Positions 18,273-26,418 of a stretch of 35,496 nt of DNA are shown here, piece after piece. Positions within the stretch are counted from its first letter, which is position 1. Each line of letters opens with the position of its first letter. The stretch lies in the NCBI RefSeq assembly GCF_001422645.1, contig NZ_LMLR01000003.1:1-35496 (forward strand). The letters are read 5' to 3'. The position numbers were made by a program, and so were the translations under genes. Source of the DNA: Arthrobacter sp. Leaf69 (GTDB taxonomy: Bacteria > Actinomycetota > Actinomycetes > Actinomycetales > Micrococcaceae). Under the pieces are notes generated by a model. It worked only from the letters and a program-made list of their open reading frames with translations, had not been told where the DNA came from and did no database searches.

Positions 18273-18821
18273 TCAGCTGCCGACAGTTGCCGCCACGGGA
18301 GAGAGCAACTCCCGGTAGCGCGCGGCGTGCGCCGCCAGCTCCTCGGCCGACACCTGGCGCGCGGAATGCAGAACCAGGGGTTCTGCCATGTTCAGCCCGC
18401 AGAGGTGCGCGGTGGCTTCCAGGGGCCGCAACAGCTCGGTCATGGTGAAGCGGTTGTGCCCCTCGGCCGTGTATGACGATTCCGGGCCGCCGGTGGAGGT
18501 GACCAGCTGCAGCCGCTTACCGTGCAAAGCGTCCCCGCCGGCCCCGTAGGCGAACCCGTAGGTAAGGACCTGGTCCATCCATTCCTTCAGTACCCCGGGA
18601 ACGGAGTACCAGTGCCAGGGGAACTGCAACACGATGGTGTCGTGCTCGCGCAGGAGCTTCTGTTCCCGGCCGGCGTCGACGCGCCGGTCCGGGTAAGCGG
18701 ATGGGAGGTCACGAATGGTCACGCCGTCGAGGTCCCTGACGGCGTCGGTGAGTTGTGCCGTAATCCGGGACGCCGCCAAGTCTGGATGGGCAACGATGAC
18801 GAGGGTGCGGTGTGGAGTCAT
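18273..18821 (-). CDS. NAD(P)H-dependent oxidoreductase, flavodoxin-like fold
   Basis: A 182-residue protein of the KefF/MdaB-like quinone reductase family. [13 protein letters not shown] near the N-terminus binds the FMN phosphate. [19 protein letters not shown] and [12 protein letters not shown] are the other flavin- and substrate-site signatures. It should reduce quinones or similar electrophiles with NAD(P)H. Its ATG overlaps the stop of the SDR gene by 4 bases, so it is the second gene of that pair. Convergent with the DUF5134 gene, 26 bases apart. Confidence 0.87.
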   Translation of the reverse strand: MTPHRTLVIVAHPDLAASRITAQLTDAVRDLDGVTIRDLPSAYPDRRVDAGREQKLLREHDTIVLQFPWHWYSVPGVLKEWMDQVLTYGFAYGAGGDALHGKRLQLVTSTGGPESSYTAEGHNRFTMTELLRPLEATAHLCGLNMAEPLVLHSARQVSAEELAAHAARYRELLSPVAATVGS

Positions 18822-19696
18822 GGATGGATTGTGCTTCTTTCAGAATCGGATCCGAGGCCGACCAGGGCCATGCTGACCTGCCAAAGACGGTCAGCATCGG
18901 ACTGGCTGTAACTGCGTTTTGATGATCTCTTGGGCTTGCTGTTGGCAAAGTACTGGCCAGTGAGGTTTTCCAGCTCCGGAGCCGAGGCGAGATGGATGGA
19001 CGTCAGGGCACCCTGCTCCGGAGTTTTCATCCACCGCTGGACCAGCGGCGTCAGGAACGCCTGCACTGAACCGGGGTCCTCGGCTCCGAACGCCGTCGCC
19101 ACAACTCCTGGGTGCAGCGCGTTGGCGGTGACCCGGGTGCCGGAGAGCCGGGAGGCCAGTGCGTAGGTGAACAGGACATTCGCCAGTTTCGACTGGTTGT
19201 ACGCCCGCTGTCCGGAGTAGGACCGCTCGGCCTGCAGGTCCGCAAAGTCCATGCGGCCCATGGCCTGGGCTCCGGAGGAGACTGTCACCACCCGGGCCGG
19301 TCCGCTCTCTTTCAACCGCTCGAGGAGGAGGTTGGTCAGCAGGAACGGCGCGAGGTGGTTCAGGGCGAAAGTGTGCTCGAGCCCGTCGGCCGTGAGGCGC
19401 CGGGTGTTCCAGAACCCACCCACGTTATTGACGAGCACGTCGAGCCGGTCCAGAGTTTGCAGCACGTCGCCAGCCAGGCGGCGCACCTCCTGTTGGGAGG
19501 AGAGGTCTGCGATGAACACGTCGACCGGGGCCGAGGCAACAGCGCGGATTTCCTCCGCCGCCCTGGCGGCCCGGGCGGCATCACGTCCGGTGACGGCAAC
19601 ACGGGCACCCCTGGCGGCCAGTCCCAGCGCTGTGGCCTTGCCGATCCCGCCGGTGCCTCCGGTGATCAGGACGGTTTTTCCTGCCATTGATTGCAT
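18818..19696 (-). CDS. short-chain dehydrogenase/reductase
   Basis: A 292-residue SDR with the Rossmann motif [14 protein letters not shown], a catalytic Ser in VSSGAQ and the YNQSK active site. It resembles the retinol dehydrogenase/protochlorophyllide reductase-like group in length and in the [13 protein letters not shown] segment. It likely reduces a carbonyl with NADP(H); the substrate is unknown. ATG at 19696 is used here; a second ATG three codons later is possible. Two palindromes upstream suggest control by a repressor not present in the window. Confidence 0.87.
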   Translation of the reverse strand: MQSMAGKTVLITGGTGGIGKATALGLAARGARVAVTGRDAARAARAAEEIRAVASAPVDVFIADLSSQQEVRRLAGDVLQTLDRLDVLVNNVGGFWNTRRLTADGLEHTFALNHLAPFLLTNLLLERLKESGPARVVTVSSGAQAMGRMDFADLQAERSYSGQRAYNQSKLANVLFTYALASRLSGTRVTANALHPGVVATAFGAEDPGSVQAFLTPLVQRWMKTPEQGALTSIHLASAPELENLTGQYFANSKPKRSSKRSYSQSDADRLWQVSMALVGLGSDSERSTIHP

Positions 19697-19749
19697 TCGG
19701 GTCTCGCTCTCGGTGCTCGTTCGCCGGACACACTTCCGTCAGCGGACTT

Positions 19750-19797
19750 AGACAGATTTGTCCGGGTCGGGCACGAAGCTACCAGACAGAACTGTCT
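19750..19797. promoter_or_regulatory. pair of palindromic operator-like sites upstream of the SDR gene
   Basis: AGACAGAACTGTCT at 19784-19797 is palindromic except for its central two bases. AGACAGATTTGTCC at 19750-19763 is a weaker copy on the same axis, 34 bases away, about three helical turns. Both lie 54-101 bases upstream of the minus-strand SDR start. This looks like a dimeric repressor site of the TetR or MarR sort. No regulator gene is next to it. Confidence 0.5.
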
Positions 19798-19858
19798 GTG
19801 CACAAGCGTCGGTGACTGCCGGCTGGACGCGCCGCGCCGCGCCGCCCGCCGTCGGGCG

Positions 19859-19870
19859 TAAGCTCGTGCC
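19859..19870 (+). promoter_or_regulatory. -10 element of a probable leaderless promoter for the YciO-type gene
   Basis: TAAGCT at 19859-19864 ends exactly 6 bases before the ATG at 19871. Transcription normally begins about 7 bases beyond a -10 hexamer, so the mRNA would start at or next to the initiation codon. No Shine-Dalgarno sequence is present. Confidence 0.45.
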
Positions 19871-20491
19871 ATGGCGAGATACTTCGATGTTCACCCCGAG
19901 AACCCACAGGCACGGTCCATCACCCAGGCGGTGGAAATCGTCCGTTCCGGCGGGCTGATCGCCTATCCCACTGATTCCTGCTACGCGCTCGGCGCGCAGC
20001 TGGGCAACAAGGATGCTCTGGACCGGATCAGGACCATCCGCCACCTCGACAACAAACATCACTTCACGCTGGTCTGCAAGGACTTCGCCCAGCTGGGCCA
20101 GTTCGTGCAGATCGACAATGACGTGTTCCGCAGCATCAAGGCCGTCACACCGGGAAGCTACACGTTCATCCTGCCAGCCACCAAGGAGGTCCCAAAGCGG
20201 CTGCTGCACCCGAAGAAAAAGACGGTGGGCGTTCGGATCCCGGACAACAAAGTGGTGCAGGCATTGCTGGCTGAACTGGGCGAGCCGCTGCTCTCCAGCA
20301 CGCTGCTGCTGCCGGATGAGGAAGAACCGCTGACGCAGGGCTGGGAAATCAAGGAACGGCTGGAGCACGTGGTGGACGCAGTCGTCGACTCCGGCGACTG
20401 CGGCGCGGAGCCGACCACTGTCATTGACTACTCCAGCGGCACGGCGGAAGTCGTCCGGCGCGGCATGGGCGACCCGTCGCGCTTCGAATAA
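19871..20491 (+). CDS. YciO/Sua5/YrdC family protein
   Basis: A 206-residue protein of the threonylcarbamoyl-AMP synthase superfamily. SGGLIAYPTDSCYALG is the YrdC-fold signature, followed by the KHHFTLVCKDF segment, TPGSYTFILPATKEVP and VGVRIPDN. The lack of a C-terminal Sua5 domain and the overall length place it closer to YciO than to the essential t6A enzyme TsaC. Whether it makes the t6A intermediate is unclear; YciO has only weak activity of this kind. It is convergent with the small membrane protein gene. Confidence 0.83.
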   Translation: MARYFDVHPENPQARSITQAVEIVRSGGLIAYPTDSCYALGAQLGNKDALDRIRTIRHLDNKHHFTLVCKDFAQLGQFVQIDNDVFRSIKAVTPGSYTFILPATKEVPKRLLHPKKKTVGVRIPDNKVVQALLAELGEPLLSSTLLLPDEEEPLTQGWEIKERLEHVVDAVVDSGDCGAEPTTVIDYSSGTAEVVRRGMGDPSRFE

Positions 20492-20506
20492 CCCCGCCGG
20501 GGGAAC

Positions 20507-20806
20507 CTACGCGGAAGCGGTCCCGGCCGAACCGGCGTCGCCCGACGCCCGGTTCCGGAGCAAGCGGCGCGACAGATCCACTACGGCGACAAGCCCTGCG
20601 AGGGGCGTGAGCACGGCCGCGACGTAGACGAAGAGCAACCAGCTGAGCGTCGTCAGCAGCGTCTGGTGGTTGCTCAGCAGGGAGAGCCCGCCGAGGAGCC
20701 CGATGCCCCAAAACAAGACCACGCCGGCCAATACCGCTGCCGCGGGGAAGTACTCGCTCGAGACAGTGGTTTTCACGGTGCTCTGCAAAATCATCAAGGT
20801 TTTCAT
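20507..20806 (-). CDS. small hypothetical membrane protein
   Basis: A 99-residue protein with two predicted membrane helices, at about residues 22-43 and 54-76. A basic stretch (DLSRRLLRNRASG) and a small-residue tail follow. GGAGGG a few bases before the ATG supports this start. I do not recognise the family. Convergent with the YciO-type gene, 15 bases apart. Confidence 0.6.
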   Translation of the reverse strand: MKTLMILQSTVKTTVSSEYFPAAAVLAGVVLFWGIGLLGGLSLLSNHQTLLTTLSWLLFVYVAAVLTPLAGLVAVVDLSRRLLRNRASGDAGSAGTASA

Positions 20807-20963
20807 GGACCCTCCTCATGCCTGGCGGTGGAGAGAATCCGCCGGGGTCATTCCAAGTATGGGGCCCGCCGCAACCGGATTTTCGTCGAATGCCCGCGAC
20901 GTGACGAAGCTAACGAACGTCGCTGCGAATTCCTTCGCCGAGCCTGCCCTGAACCGCCGGGCG

Positions 20964-21044
20964 GTGGAACTGCGGCTCCACATCGCGCCCATCGTCCTGG
21001 GTGCGGGCGAGCGGCTGCTGGGACGGCGTCGCGAACCAGCTTGA
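20964..21044 (+). pseudogene. remnant of a RibD-type dihydrofolate reductase C-terminus
   Basis: This frame reads VELRLHIAPIVLGAGERLLG and soon stops. ELRLHIAP followed by VLLGAGERLF is the C-terminal signature of RibD C-terminal/dihydrofolate reductase-like proteins. The preceding 60 residues in frame have no family features, and there is no start or ribosome site, so this looks like a short surviving scrap of a deleted gene. The family call is from memory of the motif. Confidence 0.5.
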
Positions 21045-21121
21045 ACCTGAAAATCTGATTTCCCCTTGTCAGAGGGCGTGAAATGCCGGGCCGGCGGCAC
21101 GGGAAACGGGGATCCTGCGCA

Positions 21122-21133
21122 TACGATCTTGTG
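21122..21133 (+). promoter_or_regulatory. -10 element of a probable leaderless promoter for the GNAT gene
   Basis: TACGAT at 21122-21127 ends 6 bases before the ATG at 21134, giving a predicted transcript start at the initiation codon. There is no ribosome-binding sequence. This decides for ATG 21134 over the in-frame ATG at 21083. Confidence 0.45.
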
Positions 21134-21652
21134 ATGCCTCGCCTTACCGCTCCGGACGTCAGATACCACTCCTCCTGGCTGGAAGGATCCGCTGAATTTT
21201 CCGGCGCCCGCAGGGACGGCGGGGGCGCGGAGGACTGGCCGCTGGAAGAACTCAGGGATGCCCTGACATTCCACCGGTTTGTGGAGGCGCTTGCTATGGA
21301 TGCATTGCCGGAGAGCCCGCGGAAGCCGGGATACGTGCCCTGCACCTACCTGTGGATCGTGGAGGGTGACACGTTCCTTGGCTCACTGGCGATCAGGCAC
21401 GAGCTGAACGAATTCCTCCTCAACGAGGGTGGGCACATCGGCTACAGCATCAGGCCTTCCGCGAGACGCCGCGGCCACGCGGCTGCCGCGCTGGCCGACG
21501 CCCTGCCGGTAGCGCGAAACCTGGGAATTCCCCGGGTTCTGCTCACCTGCGATGACAACAACACCGGCTCCCGGGCGACCATCGAAAAGAACGGCGGCGT
21601 ATACGAGGACACCCGCAACGGCAAACGACGCTACTGGATCGATACCGCCTAA
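21134..21652 (+). CDS. GNAT family N-acetyltransferase
   Basis: A 172-residue acetyltransferase. FLGSLAIRHELN is followed by GGHIGYSIRPSARRRGHAAAA, which contains the acetyl-CoA-binding R-x2-G-x-A loop, and by VLLTCDDNNTGSRATIEKNGG, the usual C-terminal strand and helix. This set is typical of the GNAT subgroup with a DNxxS motif. The acceptor cannot be deduced. A longer frame starting at 21083 lacks signals, so I use the inner ATG. Confidence 0.82.
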   Translation: MPRLTAPDVRYHSSWLEGSAEFSGARRDGGGAEDWPLEELRDALTFHRFVEALAMDALPESPRKPGYVPCTYLWIVEGDTFLGSLAIRHELNEFLLNEGGHIGYSIRPSARRRGHAAAALADALPVARNLGIPRVLLTCDDNNTGSRATIEKNGGVYEDTRNGKRRYWIDTA

Positions 21653-21975
21653 CCGGTCACCCGTTGATGACGGTGCGGTTCCCGTGTGCTTCTTGCACGG
21701 TCAGGGTCATCGTCCTGCACGACCCGGAGTGGACAGCCACCCTCTTCCGCACTCCATATGAGCCCACCTGATCCCGGCCGCTGGTACCTGTCCGCCTCAG
21801 CGTCCTGGGCGGTCGGCAGTCCGCAGAGTCTGCCGGTAACCTGCGGAGGAGCTTTTGTACGCATGGCCCCCGAGGACGCAGGACGATGGCCGCAGTGACG
21901 CCGATGTCGGCGGATGGGCGCACTCGTTCCGGCGGGCCCCGGGGGCACGCGTTCCAGCGCTCAGATTGCTTCCGG
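21653..21975. other. 323-bp intergenic region between convergent genes
   Basis: It lies between the GNAT stop and the stop of the membrane-anchored sigma-factor partner. Small frames on both strands overlap each other and show no family motif, ribosome site or actinobacterial codon pattern. I see no convincing hairpin terminator or RNA here. Confidence 0.5.
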
Positions 21976-22644
21976 CTATTTCTCGAGCGCGGGGATTCCG
22001 AGCCGGGCGCAGACTTCGGCTGGGCCGGGGATGACGGCGACGGTGTTGTCGACGACGCACGGGGTCAGGAATGGAACGTAGTGTCCCAATGCCAGGTTGT
22101 CCGGTCCGGGGTAGAGGGGATTGCCATTCTGGTCCATGTTCGCGTCCTCAGGGACGATACGGTCGCCCCTGGGACCTTGGGGAGGCGACACGAAACCGTC
22201 CGGGATGAGGTCATCGGTTTCTCCGCTTTGGTTCATTGTCCCGATATCCCACGCTTTGCTGCATTGGTTGATGGGGTCGTTGATCTGTTTCATTCCGGCG
22301 TTCCTATCGTCCGGGTTTGGGTTGTTCTCCGTGTCGAAACCTGCGATGAAAGTCCCGGTGGTGATGTAAGGAGGCCTTGTCTCCCCGGGCGAGCCGATGA
22401 CGGGCATTCTGGTGGTGATGTCGGCGTGGTAGTAGCAGCGGATGTCCCGTTTATCCTCCACTGGTGCCAATGACACGTAGACGCCGGCGGCGGTGGTGCC
22501 GGCCAGTGCCAGCCCGGCGAAGGTCAGCATTGCGGGTTTGCGCCACTGGGGGGTCGGCTTGGGCGTCCGGCGGGCCTCCTGGACGAGGAGGTTCTGGACG
22601 CGGTTTTTGGTGTCTTTCGGGTAGGTCACTTCAGACAGGTTCAT
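21976..22644 (-). CDS. membrane-anchored protein coupled to the sigma factor
   Basis: A 222-residue protein whose start overlaps the sigma factor stop by 4 bases. About 38 mostly basic cytosolic residues are followed by one hydrophobic helix near 39-60 (AMLTFAGLALAGTTAAGVYV) and a 160-residue outer domain with four cysteines and Pro/Asn-rich turns. Position and topology suit an anti-sigma factor or a membrane sensor. It has no zinc-binding anti-sigma motif (HxxxCxxC). I do not recognise the outer domain. Confidence 0.7.
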   Translation of the reverse strand: MNLSEVTYPKDTKNRVQNLLVQEARRTPKPTPQWRKPAMLTFAGLALAGTTAAGVYVSLAPVEDKRDIRCYYHADITTRMPVIGSPGETRPPYITTGTFIAGFDTENNPNPDDRNAGMKQINDPINQCSKAWDIGTMNQSGETDDLIPDGFVSPPQGPRGDRIVPEDANMDQNGNPLYPGPDNLALGHYVPFLTPCVVDNTVAVIPGPAEVCARLGIPALEK

Positions 22645-23261
22645 GAGAGCCTCGCTTCAACGATCGTCGTGTCGAGTTGTTCCTTGGGCTCCAGGTCCCG
22701 GTTCGTGGCAGCCAGCTTGGCCCGTGCGCGATGCAGTCTCGATTTCACTGTCCCGATTCGGACGCCGAGGGTCTTGGCGGCCTCTTCCTGACCAACTCCG
22801 TTCATCAGGCACAGAATCACGACGTCACGTTCCCCATCGTTCAAGCCCGCGGTCGTGTCAAGCAATTCGCGGACGGCACGTTCTGCGTCGAGCCTCGAGG
22901 CGACTGCCTCCGCATGGTCTGCTGCAGGTTGGCCGTGCCGGGGATCGGAGTGCGGCAGCCTGGCCAGGAAGTCGGCGTGCCTCCTCGATCCCCTGGCACG
23001 ATTGCGGTTCGCGTTCGTTGCCACTCCTAGCAGCCACGGCAGGACAGTGTCCCTCTCCGGCCTGAGTTTGTTCCGCTGCCGCCACGCCTCCAAAAAGGTG
23101 ATCGAGACGAGTTCCTCCGCGTCGTGCCAGGAACCGCACCGGGACAGGCAGTACCGAAAGACCGCATCGGCGTGCCTGTCGAACAGGACCCCGAAGGCAT
23201 CAGCATCGCCTGCAATGCACTTACGCCACAGGTCTTCGTCGGTGTCCCCCATTAGCCTCAT
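22641..23261 (-). CDS. ECF-type RNA polymerase sigma factor
   Basis: About 206 residues from the start used here. Region 2 covers FGVLFDRHADAVFRYCLSRC and DAEELVSITFLEAWRQ. Region 4 covers LNDGERDVVILCLMNGV and then EAAKTLGVRIGTVKSRLHRA. It directs RNA polymerase to a small regulon. Possible starts are ATG 23261, ATG 23252 and an upstream ATG at 23306; none has a well-spaced ribosome site, so the exact N-terminus is unsure. The next gene encodes its likely membrane partner. Confidence 0.87.
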   Translation of the reverse strand: MRLMGDTDEDLWRKCIAGDADAFGVLFDRHADAVFRYCLSRCGSWHDAEELVSITFLEAWRQRNKLRPERDTVLPWLLGVATNANRNRARGSRRHADFLARLPHSDPRHGQPAADHAEAVASRLDAERAVRELLDTTAGLNDGERDVVILCLMNGVGQEEAAKTLGVRIGTVKSRLHRARAKLAATNRDLEPKEQLDTTIVEARLS

Positions 23262-23492
23262 GCCTTGTAGTGTCCGCAGGACCCGAAAAGGTTCCCGCTC
23301 CGCCAAAATACTTTTCGCCGTCGGCCAGACTTCGAGTCCCTCCCCTGCCCAGCGCTGAGAGTCAAAGCTACGGCAGTCGGCACATTAAGGACGGGAGGCG
23401 GAAGCTGCGCCGCAGCGCGGATCTGATCCTCCGTCAGATGCAACATGTTGAGGCATCTCGGCAACTTGCGGATTTGCTTTAGAACGAATAGG

Positions 23493-23511
23493 TCTCCGAA
23501 GGGAACGGAGA
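23493..23511. terminator. short hairpin, possible terminator of the minus-strand membrane protein gene
   Basis: TCTCCG (23493-23498) and CGGAGA (23506-23511) form a 6-bp stem with a 7-base loop, 40 bases beyond the minus-strand stop at 23552. There is no T-run on the minus strand, so intrinsic termination is uncertain. The rest of 23262-23551 shows no gene that I can support. Confidence 0.3.
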
Positions 23512-23551
23512 TTTCCGGAAGGGAACCCTCGGTGGCTCATCGGTGCTTTTG

Positions 23552-24145
23552 TCAGCCAGCGGGGCGCTGGTCGGAATGGATCGTCACAGTGCCTGCGCCG
23601 CAGCTAAGTACAAGCGCTTCCCCGGAAGTTTCGAGGCGGCAGTTCTCGCTGCTGATGGTCCGCGGGCCGGAGAGCTCTGGCGCTTCCCCGGACCACCTGT
23701 AGTGGAAGGCATCGAATTCCGAGTAGATATGAACTACATCGCCATCAAATTCATCCTGGGTGACGATGATCGAGCGCCCGTCCGGGGCTACTTCACGGAC
23801 GGTAGTTCCGAAGCAGAGGATCAACGAGACCAGCAGAAAAAGCCCAACGAACGGGGCTGCGGCAATGCCGGCAACGGCTGTCGCCCACCCTGTGAGCACT
23901 CGAAGCCAGCGGAGGGAGACCCGGCGAATCAGCGACGGAACCAGGAGAAGTAGCCCGGCGCAGCCGACTAAGCCGCCGACCAGGTAGGTCAGGCCAACTA
24001 CGGCATCCCCGTCAATCCCCCAGAAGAAAATGAGCCGCTGACCATCGGGAGCCAACGGATGTGCCGAGAAGTAGAAGGTCACCCACGTGTAGATGGCGGC
24101 AGTAAGAATGAGCAGGGCTGAACCCCAGATCTCGCTACGTCTCAT
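23552..24145 (-). CDS. hypothetical membrane protein
   Basis: About 197 residues from the ATG at 24145; the frame is open upstream but that part overlaps the preceding small gene and is unlikely. Three or four hydrophobic helices lie at about 9-28, 45-72 and 85-112. A C-terminal 85-residue soluble part of beta-like character (TVREVAPDGRSIIVTQDEF) follows. I do not recognise the family. It is preceded by a small membrane-anchored gene 38 bases away on the same strand. Base composition is lower in GC than the cox region. Confidence 0.6.
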   Translation of the reverse strand: MRRSEIWGSALLILTAAIYTWVTFYFSAHPLAPDGQRLIFFWGIDGDAVVGLTYLVGGLVGCAGLLLLVPSLIRRVSLRWLRVLTGWATAVAGIAAAPFVGLFLLVSLILCFGTTVREVAPDGRSIIVTQDEFDGDVVHIYSEFDAFHYRWSGEAPELSGPRTISSENCRLETSGEALVLSCGAGTVTIHSDQRPAG

Positions 24146-24183
24146 GTTGCGTTGTCCCCAAATCGGCCCGCCCTGGGCGCATG

Positions 24184-24384
24184 CTAGCCCAGAGCACAGT
24201 AAGGGTTGGGGCTGAATTCTGCGCCGATCCACGTTCCGCCAGCGTCTTTGCACCTTTGGATCACAGGGTTAGGGTCACGCATCCCCTGGCAGGTGGCGAG
24301 CCCCACCAGCAGCAGTGCAGTGACAAGAATCCAAACCAGGCGCCTCTGGCTCTCACTCTTGGTCCGGTTTTCCCCCATTGTCAT
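24184..24384 (-). CDS. small membrane-anchored or secreted protein
   Basis: A 66-residue protein with a basic start, one hydrophobic segment at about 16-32 (LVWILVTALLLVGLATC) and a short outer part with three cysteines in all (Cys32, Cys45, Cys63). GLATC is near, but not at, the lipobox consensus. I do not recognise a family. The -10 sequence TAGACT ends 6 bases before the ATG, so it is probably translated from a leaderless mRNA. Confidence 0.5.
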   Translation of the reverse strand: MTMGENRTKSESQRRLVWILVTALLLVGLATCQGMRDPNPVIQRCKDAGGTWIGAEFSPNPYCALG

Positions 24385-24390
24385 AACCGG

Positions 24391-24418
24391 AGTCTAGCGT
24401 CGGACACACCGGGCCCAA
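24391..24418 (-). promoter_or_regulatory. leaderless promoter of the small membrane-anchored gene
   Basis: On the minus strand, TTGGGC (24413-24418) and TAGACT (24391-24396) are separated by 16 bases. The -10 ends 6 bases before the ATG at 24384, placing the transcript start at the initiation codon. Confidence 0.45.
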
Positions 24419-24600
24419 CTCAGAAGCAACCAGCCCCCTTCAGCCGCAACTTTCCTCCATGAGACGCGGGAGAGTCCTGAGGAGTCCGCGGTGACAGTGG
24501 ACCCGGACGGCAGTCCGAGGAACCTCATGCAACGCCAGATGGCGCCAACCATGCGTTAGGCGTAATGCGGCAAAGAATGCCCAATGTCGGCGTCCGGAGC

Positions 24601-24628
24601 TACACTGAAGTATCGAACATATATTCGA
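24601..24628 (+). promoter_or_regulatory. umuD promoter -10 and LexA (SOS) box
   Basis: TACACT at 24601-24606 is a good -10. TCGAAC-ATAT-ATTCGA at 24613-24628 matches the actinobacterial LexA consensus TCGAAC-N4-GTTCGA with one mismatch. It covers the predicted transcript start, so LexA binding would block initiation. This marks umuDC as SOS-regulated. Confidence 0.75.
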
Positions 24629-24652
24629 ATATGGGTGTAGCGAGGGTGTGTT

Positions 24653-25084
24653 GTGGGCGTAATCATCGGGCCCCGCGTGATAGACGCGGGCACTTCTCTA
24701 CTTTCGGTCCTTATCTCGCCGGTGCCGGTTGCCGCCGGCTACCCTTCTCCGGCGCAGGACTACTTTGACGGCCGCATCGACCTCAACGAACACCTCATCA
24801 AGGACATCACCAGCACCTACGTCGTCAGGGTGTCCGGGGACTCCATGGAGCGTGCCGGGATCAGCGACGGCGACGAGCTGATCGTGAACCGCGCCCTCGA
24901 GCCGCGCGACGGCTGCGTCGTCGTCGCGGTCCTCGATGGCGAGCTCACAGTCAAGAGACTGCGCATCACGGCGTCCGGCGTCGTGCTGCAGGCCGACAAC
25001 CCGCGGTACCCGGACATCAGGGTGCCGGCACTGTCGGACCTGGTCATCTGGGGCGTCGCGACCCGTTGCCTGCACCATGTCTAG
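24653..25084 (+). CDS. umuD: UmuD-like translesion synthesis protein, S24 peptidase family
   Basis: A 143-residue LexA/UmuD-type autopeptidase. The catalytic Ser64 is in SGDSMERAG and Lys101 in ELTVKRL, both four positions beyond the E. coli residues (Ser60, Lys97). The same offset puts the self-cleavage site at Ala28-Gly29 (PVAAGYP), where an Ala-Gly bond is indeed present. RecA-stimulated cleavage should yield the form that activates UmuC. The start is GTG at 24653 after GAGGGTG. It overlaps umuC by 8 bases. Confidence 0.9.
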   Translation: MGVIIGPRVIDAGTSLLSVLISPVPVAAGYPSPAQDYFDGRIDLNEHLIKDITSTYVVRVSGDSMERAGISDGDELIVNRALEPRDGCVVVAVLDGELTVKRLRITASGVVLQADNPRYPDIRVPALSDLVIWGVATRCLHHV

Positions 25085-26369
25085 GGCCATGCCGGGCCGG
25101 GGCAGCGTGGCCCTTGTTGATGTGAACTGCTTCTATGCCAGCGCCGAACGCGCCTTCGACCCCTCGCTGGAGGGCCGTCCGCTGGTGGTGCTCTCCAATA
25201 ACGACGGCTGCGCGGTCACCCGCTCCCCCGAAGCGAAAGCACTCGGAATCAGCCTCGGCGAGCCATGGTTCAAGCTCGCACCGCGGGCAAAGGAATGGGG
25301 GCTGGTGGCTCGGTCCAGCAACTACGAGCTCTACGGGGACATCAGCGCCCGGGTGATGGAACTCCTCGGCCGCTACTCAGCCTGGCTGGAGGTCTACAGC
25401 ATCGACGAGGCCTTCCTCGGCGTCAACGGCACCCCGGAGGAGCTGCAGCGGCTGGGCCACACCATGAAAACCGCAGTGCGCCGCAACGTCGGCGTCCCCG
25501 TCTGCGTCGGCATCGCCGGCACCAAGACCCTGGCGAAGCTGGCCAACAAGTGGGCCAAGCACAATCCGGCGTTCGACGGCGTTTGCCACTGGGACGCTGT
25601 TCCCGCCGCCCGGCGGGAGAAACTCATGGCGGGCCTGTCCGTGGTCGAGCTCTGGGGAGTGGCAGCACGGCTGACCAAACGGCTGAACGCACAGAATATC
25701 CACACGGTCCTGGACCTCGCCCGCGCAGACCCCATCAAGATCAGGGACCGCTTTTCGGTGGTGCTGATGCGGACGGTCCTGGAGCTCAACGGAACACCGT
25801 GCATCCCCCTGGAAGAGGAACGGATCGGCCGCGACCAGCTCATCTTCAGCCGTTCCTTTGCCACGCCGATCACCACCGGCGCCGGGGTGCGCCAGGTGCT
25901 GGGCATCTACGCCCAGCAGGCCAGCGCCCGGCTGGCGCGGCACCGGCTCCAGGCCAAGCTTCTGACGGCGTTCGCCGCCACGTCCTTCTACAACCCGCAG
26001 GACAACTCGTACCCCACCGTCTACGTGCCCCTGCCGATGCCCACCGCCGATCCCGTCCTCCTGGCGAGGGCGGCGTACGCCCTGCTCCCCCGGATTGACG
26101 ACGGCGTCAAGTACGTCCGCGCGGGGATCATGGTCACCGATCTGCGCCCCACCGGCAACCAGGCGCCGCTGGCAATCTTCGAAAATCCGCACGAGGAACG
26201 AGGCATCGGCCCACTGCTGGAGGACGTCAGCCGGAGATACGGGCGGGGGTCGATCGGCCTCGGCTTCGCCGGGATCCGGGGCGGACCGGATTGGAGCATG
26301 AAGCGGGACATGCTGTCCCCGCGGTACACGACGCACTGGGCAGAACTCCCCGTGGTCAAAGCCGCGTGA
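25077..26369 (+). CDS. umuC: UmuC-like Y-family DNA polymerase
   Basis: About 430 residues, close to the 422 of E. coli UmuC. The Y-family active site has [13 protein letters not shown] near the N-terminus and SIDEAFL in the palm, supplying the metal-binding acidic residues. [18 protein letters not shown] forms part of the palm/thumb, and a UmuC-type C-terminal region with DLRPTGNQ follows. It carries out error-prone synthesis past DNA lesions during the SOS response. I chose ATG 25077, overlapping umuD; ATG 25089 is an alternative. Confidence 0.92.
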   Translation: MSRAMPGRGSVALVDVNCFYASAERAFDPSLEGRPLVVLSNNDGCAVTRSPEAKALGISLGEPWFKLAPRAKEWGLVARSSNYELYGDISARVMELLGRYSAWLEVYSIDEAFLGVNGTPEELQRLGHTMKTAVRRNVGVPVCVGIAGTKTLAKLANKWAKHNPAFDGVCHWDAVPAARREKLMAGLSVVELWGVAARLTKRLNAQNIHTVLDLARADPIKIRDRFSVVLMRTVLELNGTPCIPLEEERIGRDQLIFSRSFATPITTGAGVRQVLGIYAQQASARLARHRLQAKLLTAFAATSFYNPQDNSYPTVYVPLPMPTADPVLLARAAYALLPRIDDGVKYVRAGIMVTDLRPTGNQAPLAIFENPHEERGIGPLLEDVSRRYGRGSIGLGFAGIRGGPDWSMKRDMLSPRYTTHWAELPVVKAA

Positions 26370-26418
26370 CCACCCTGGCGGGCAACACCGACTGCGGGAA
26401 AGGCTCCGCGCGAACCGG

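Noticed and set aside
21649..21948. 99-codon minus-strand frame after the GNAT gene
   Set aside because: Arg/Pro-rich, no ribosome site and no family features; overlapping frames on both strands are equally poor.
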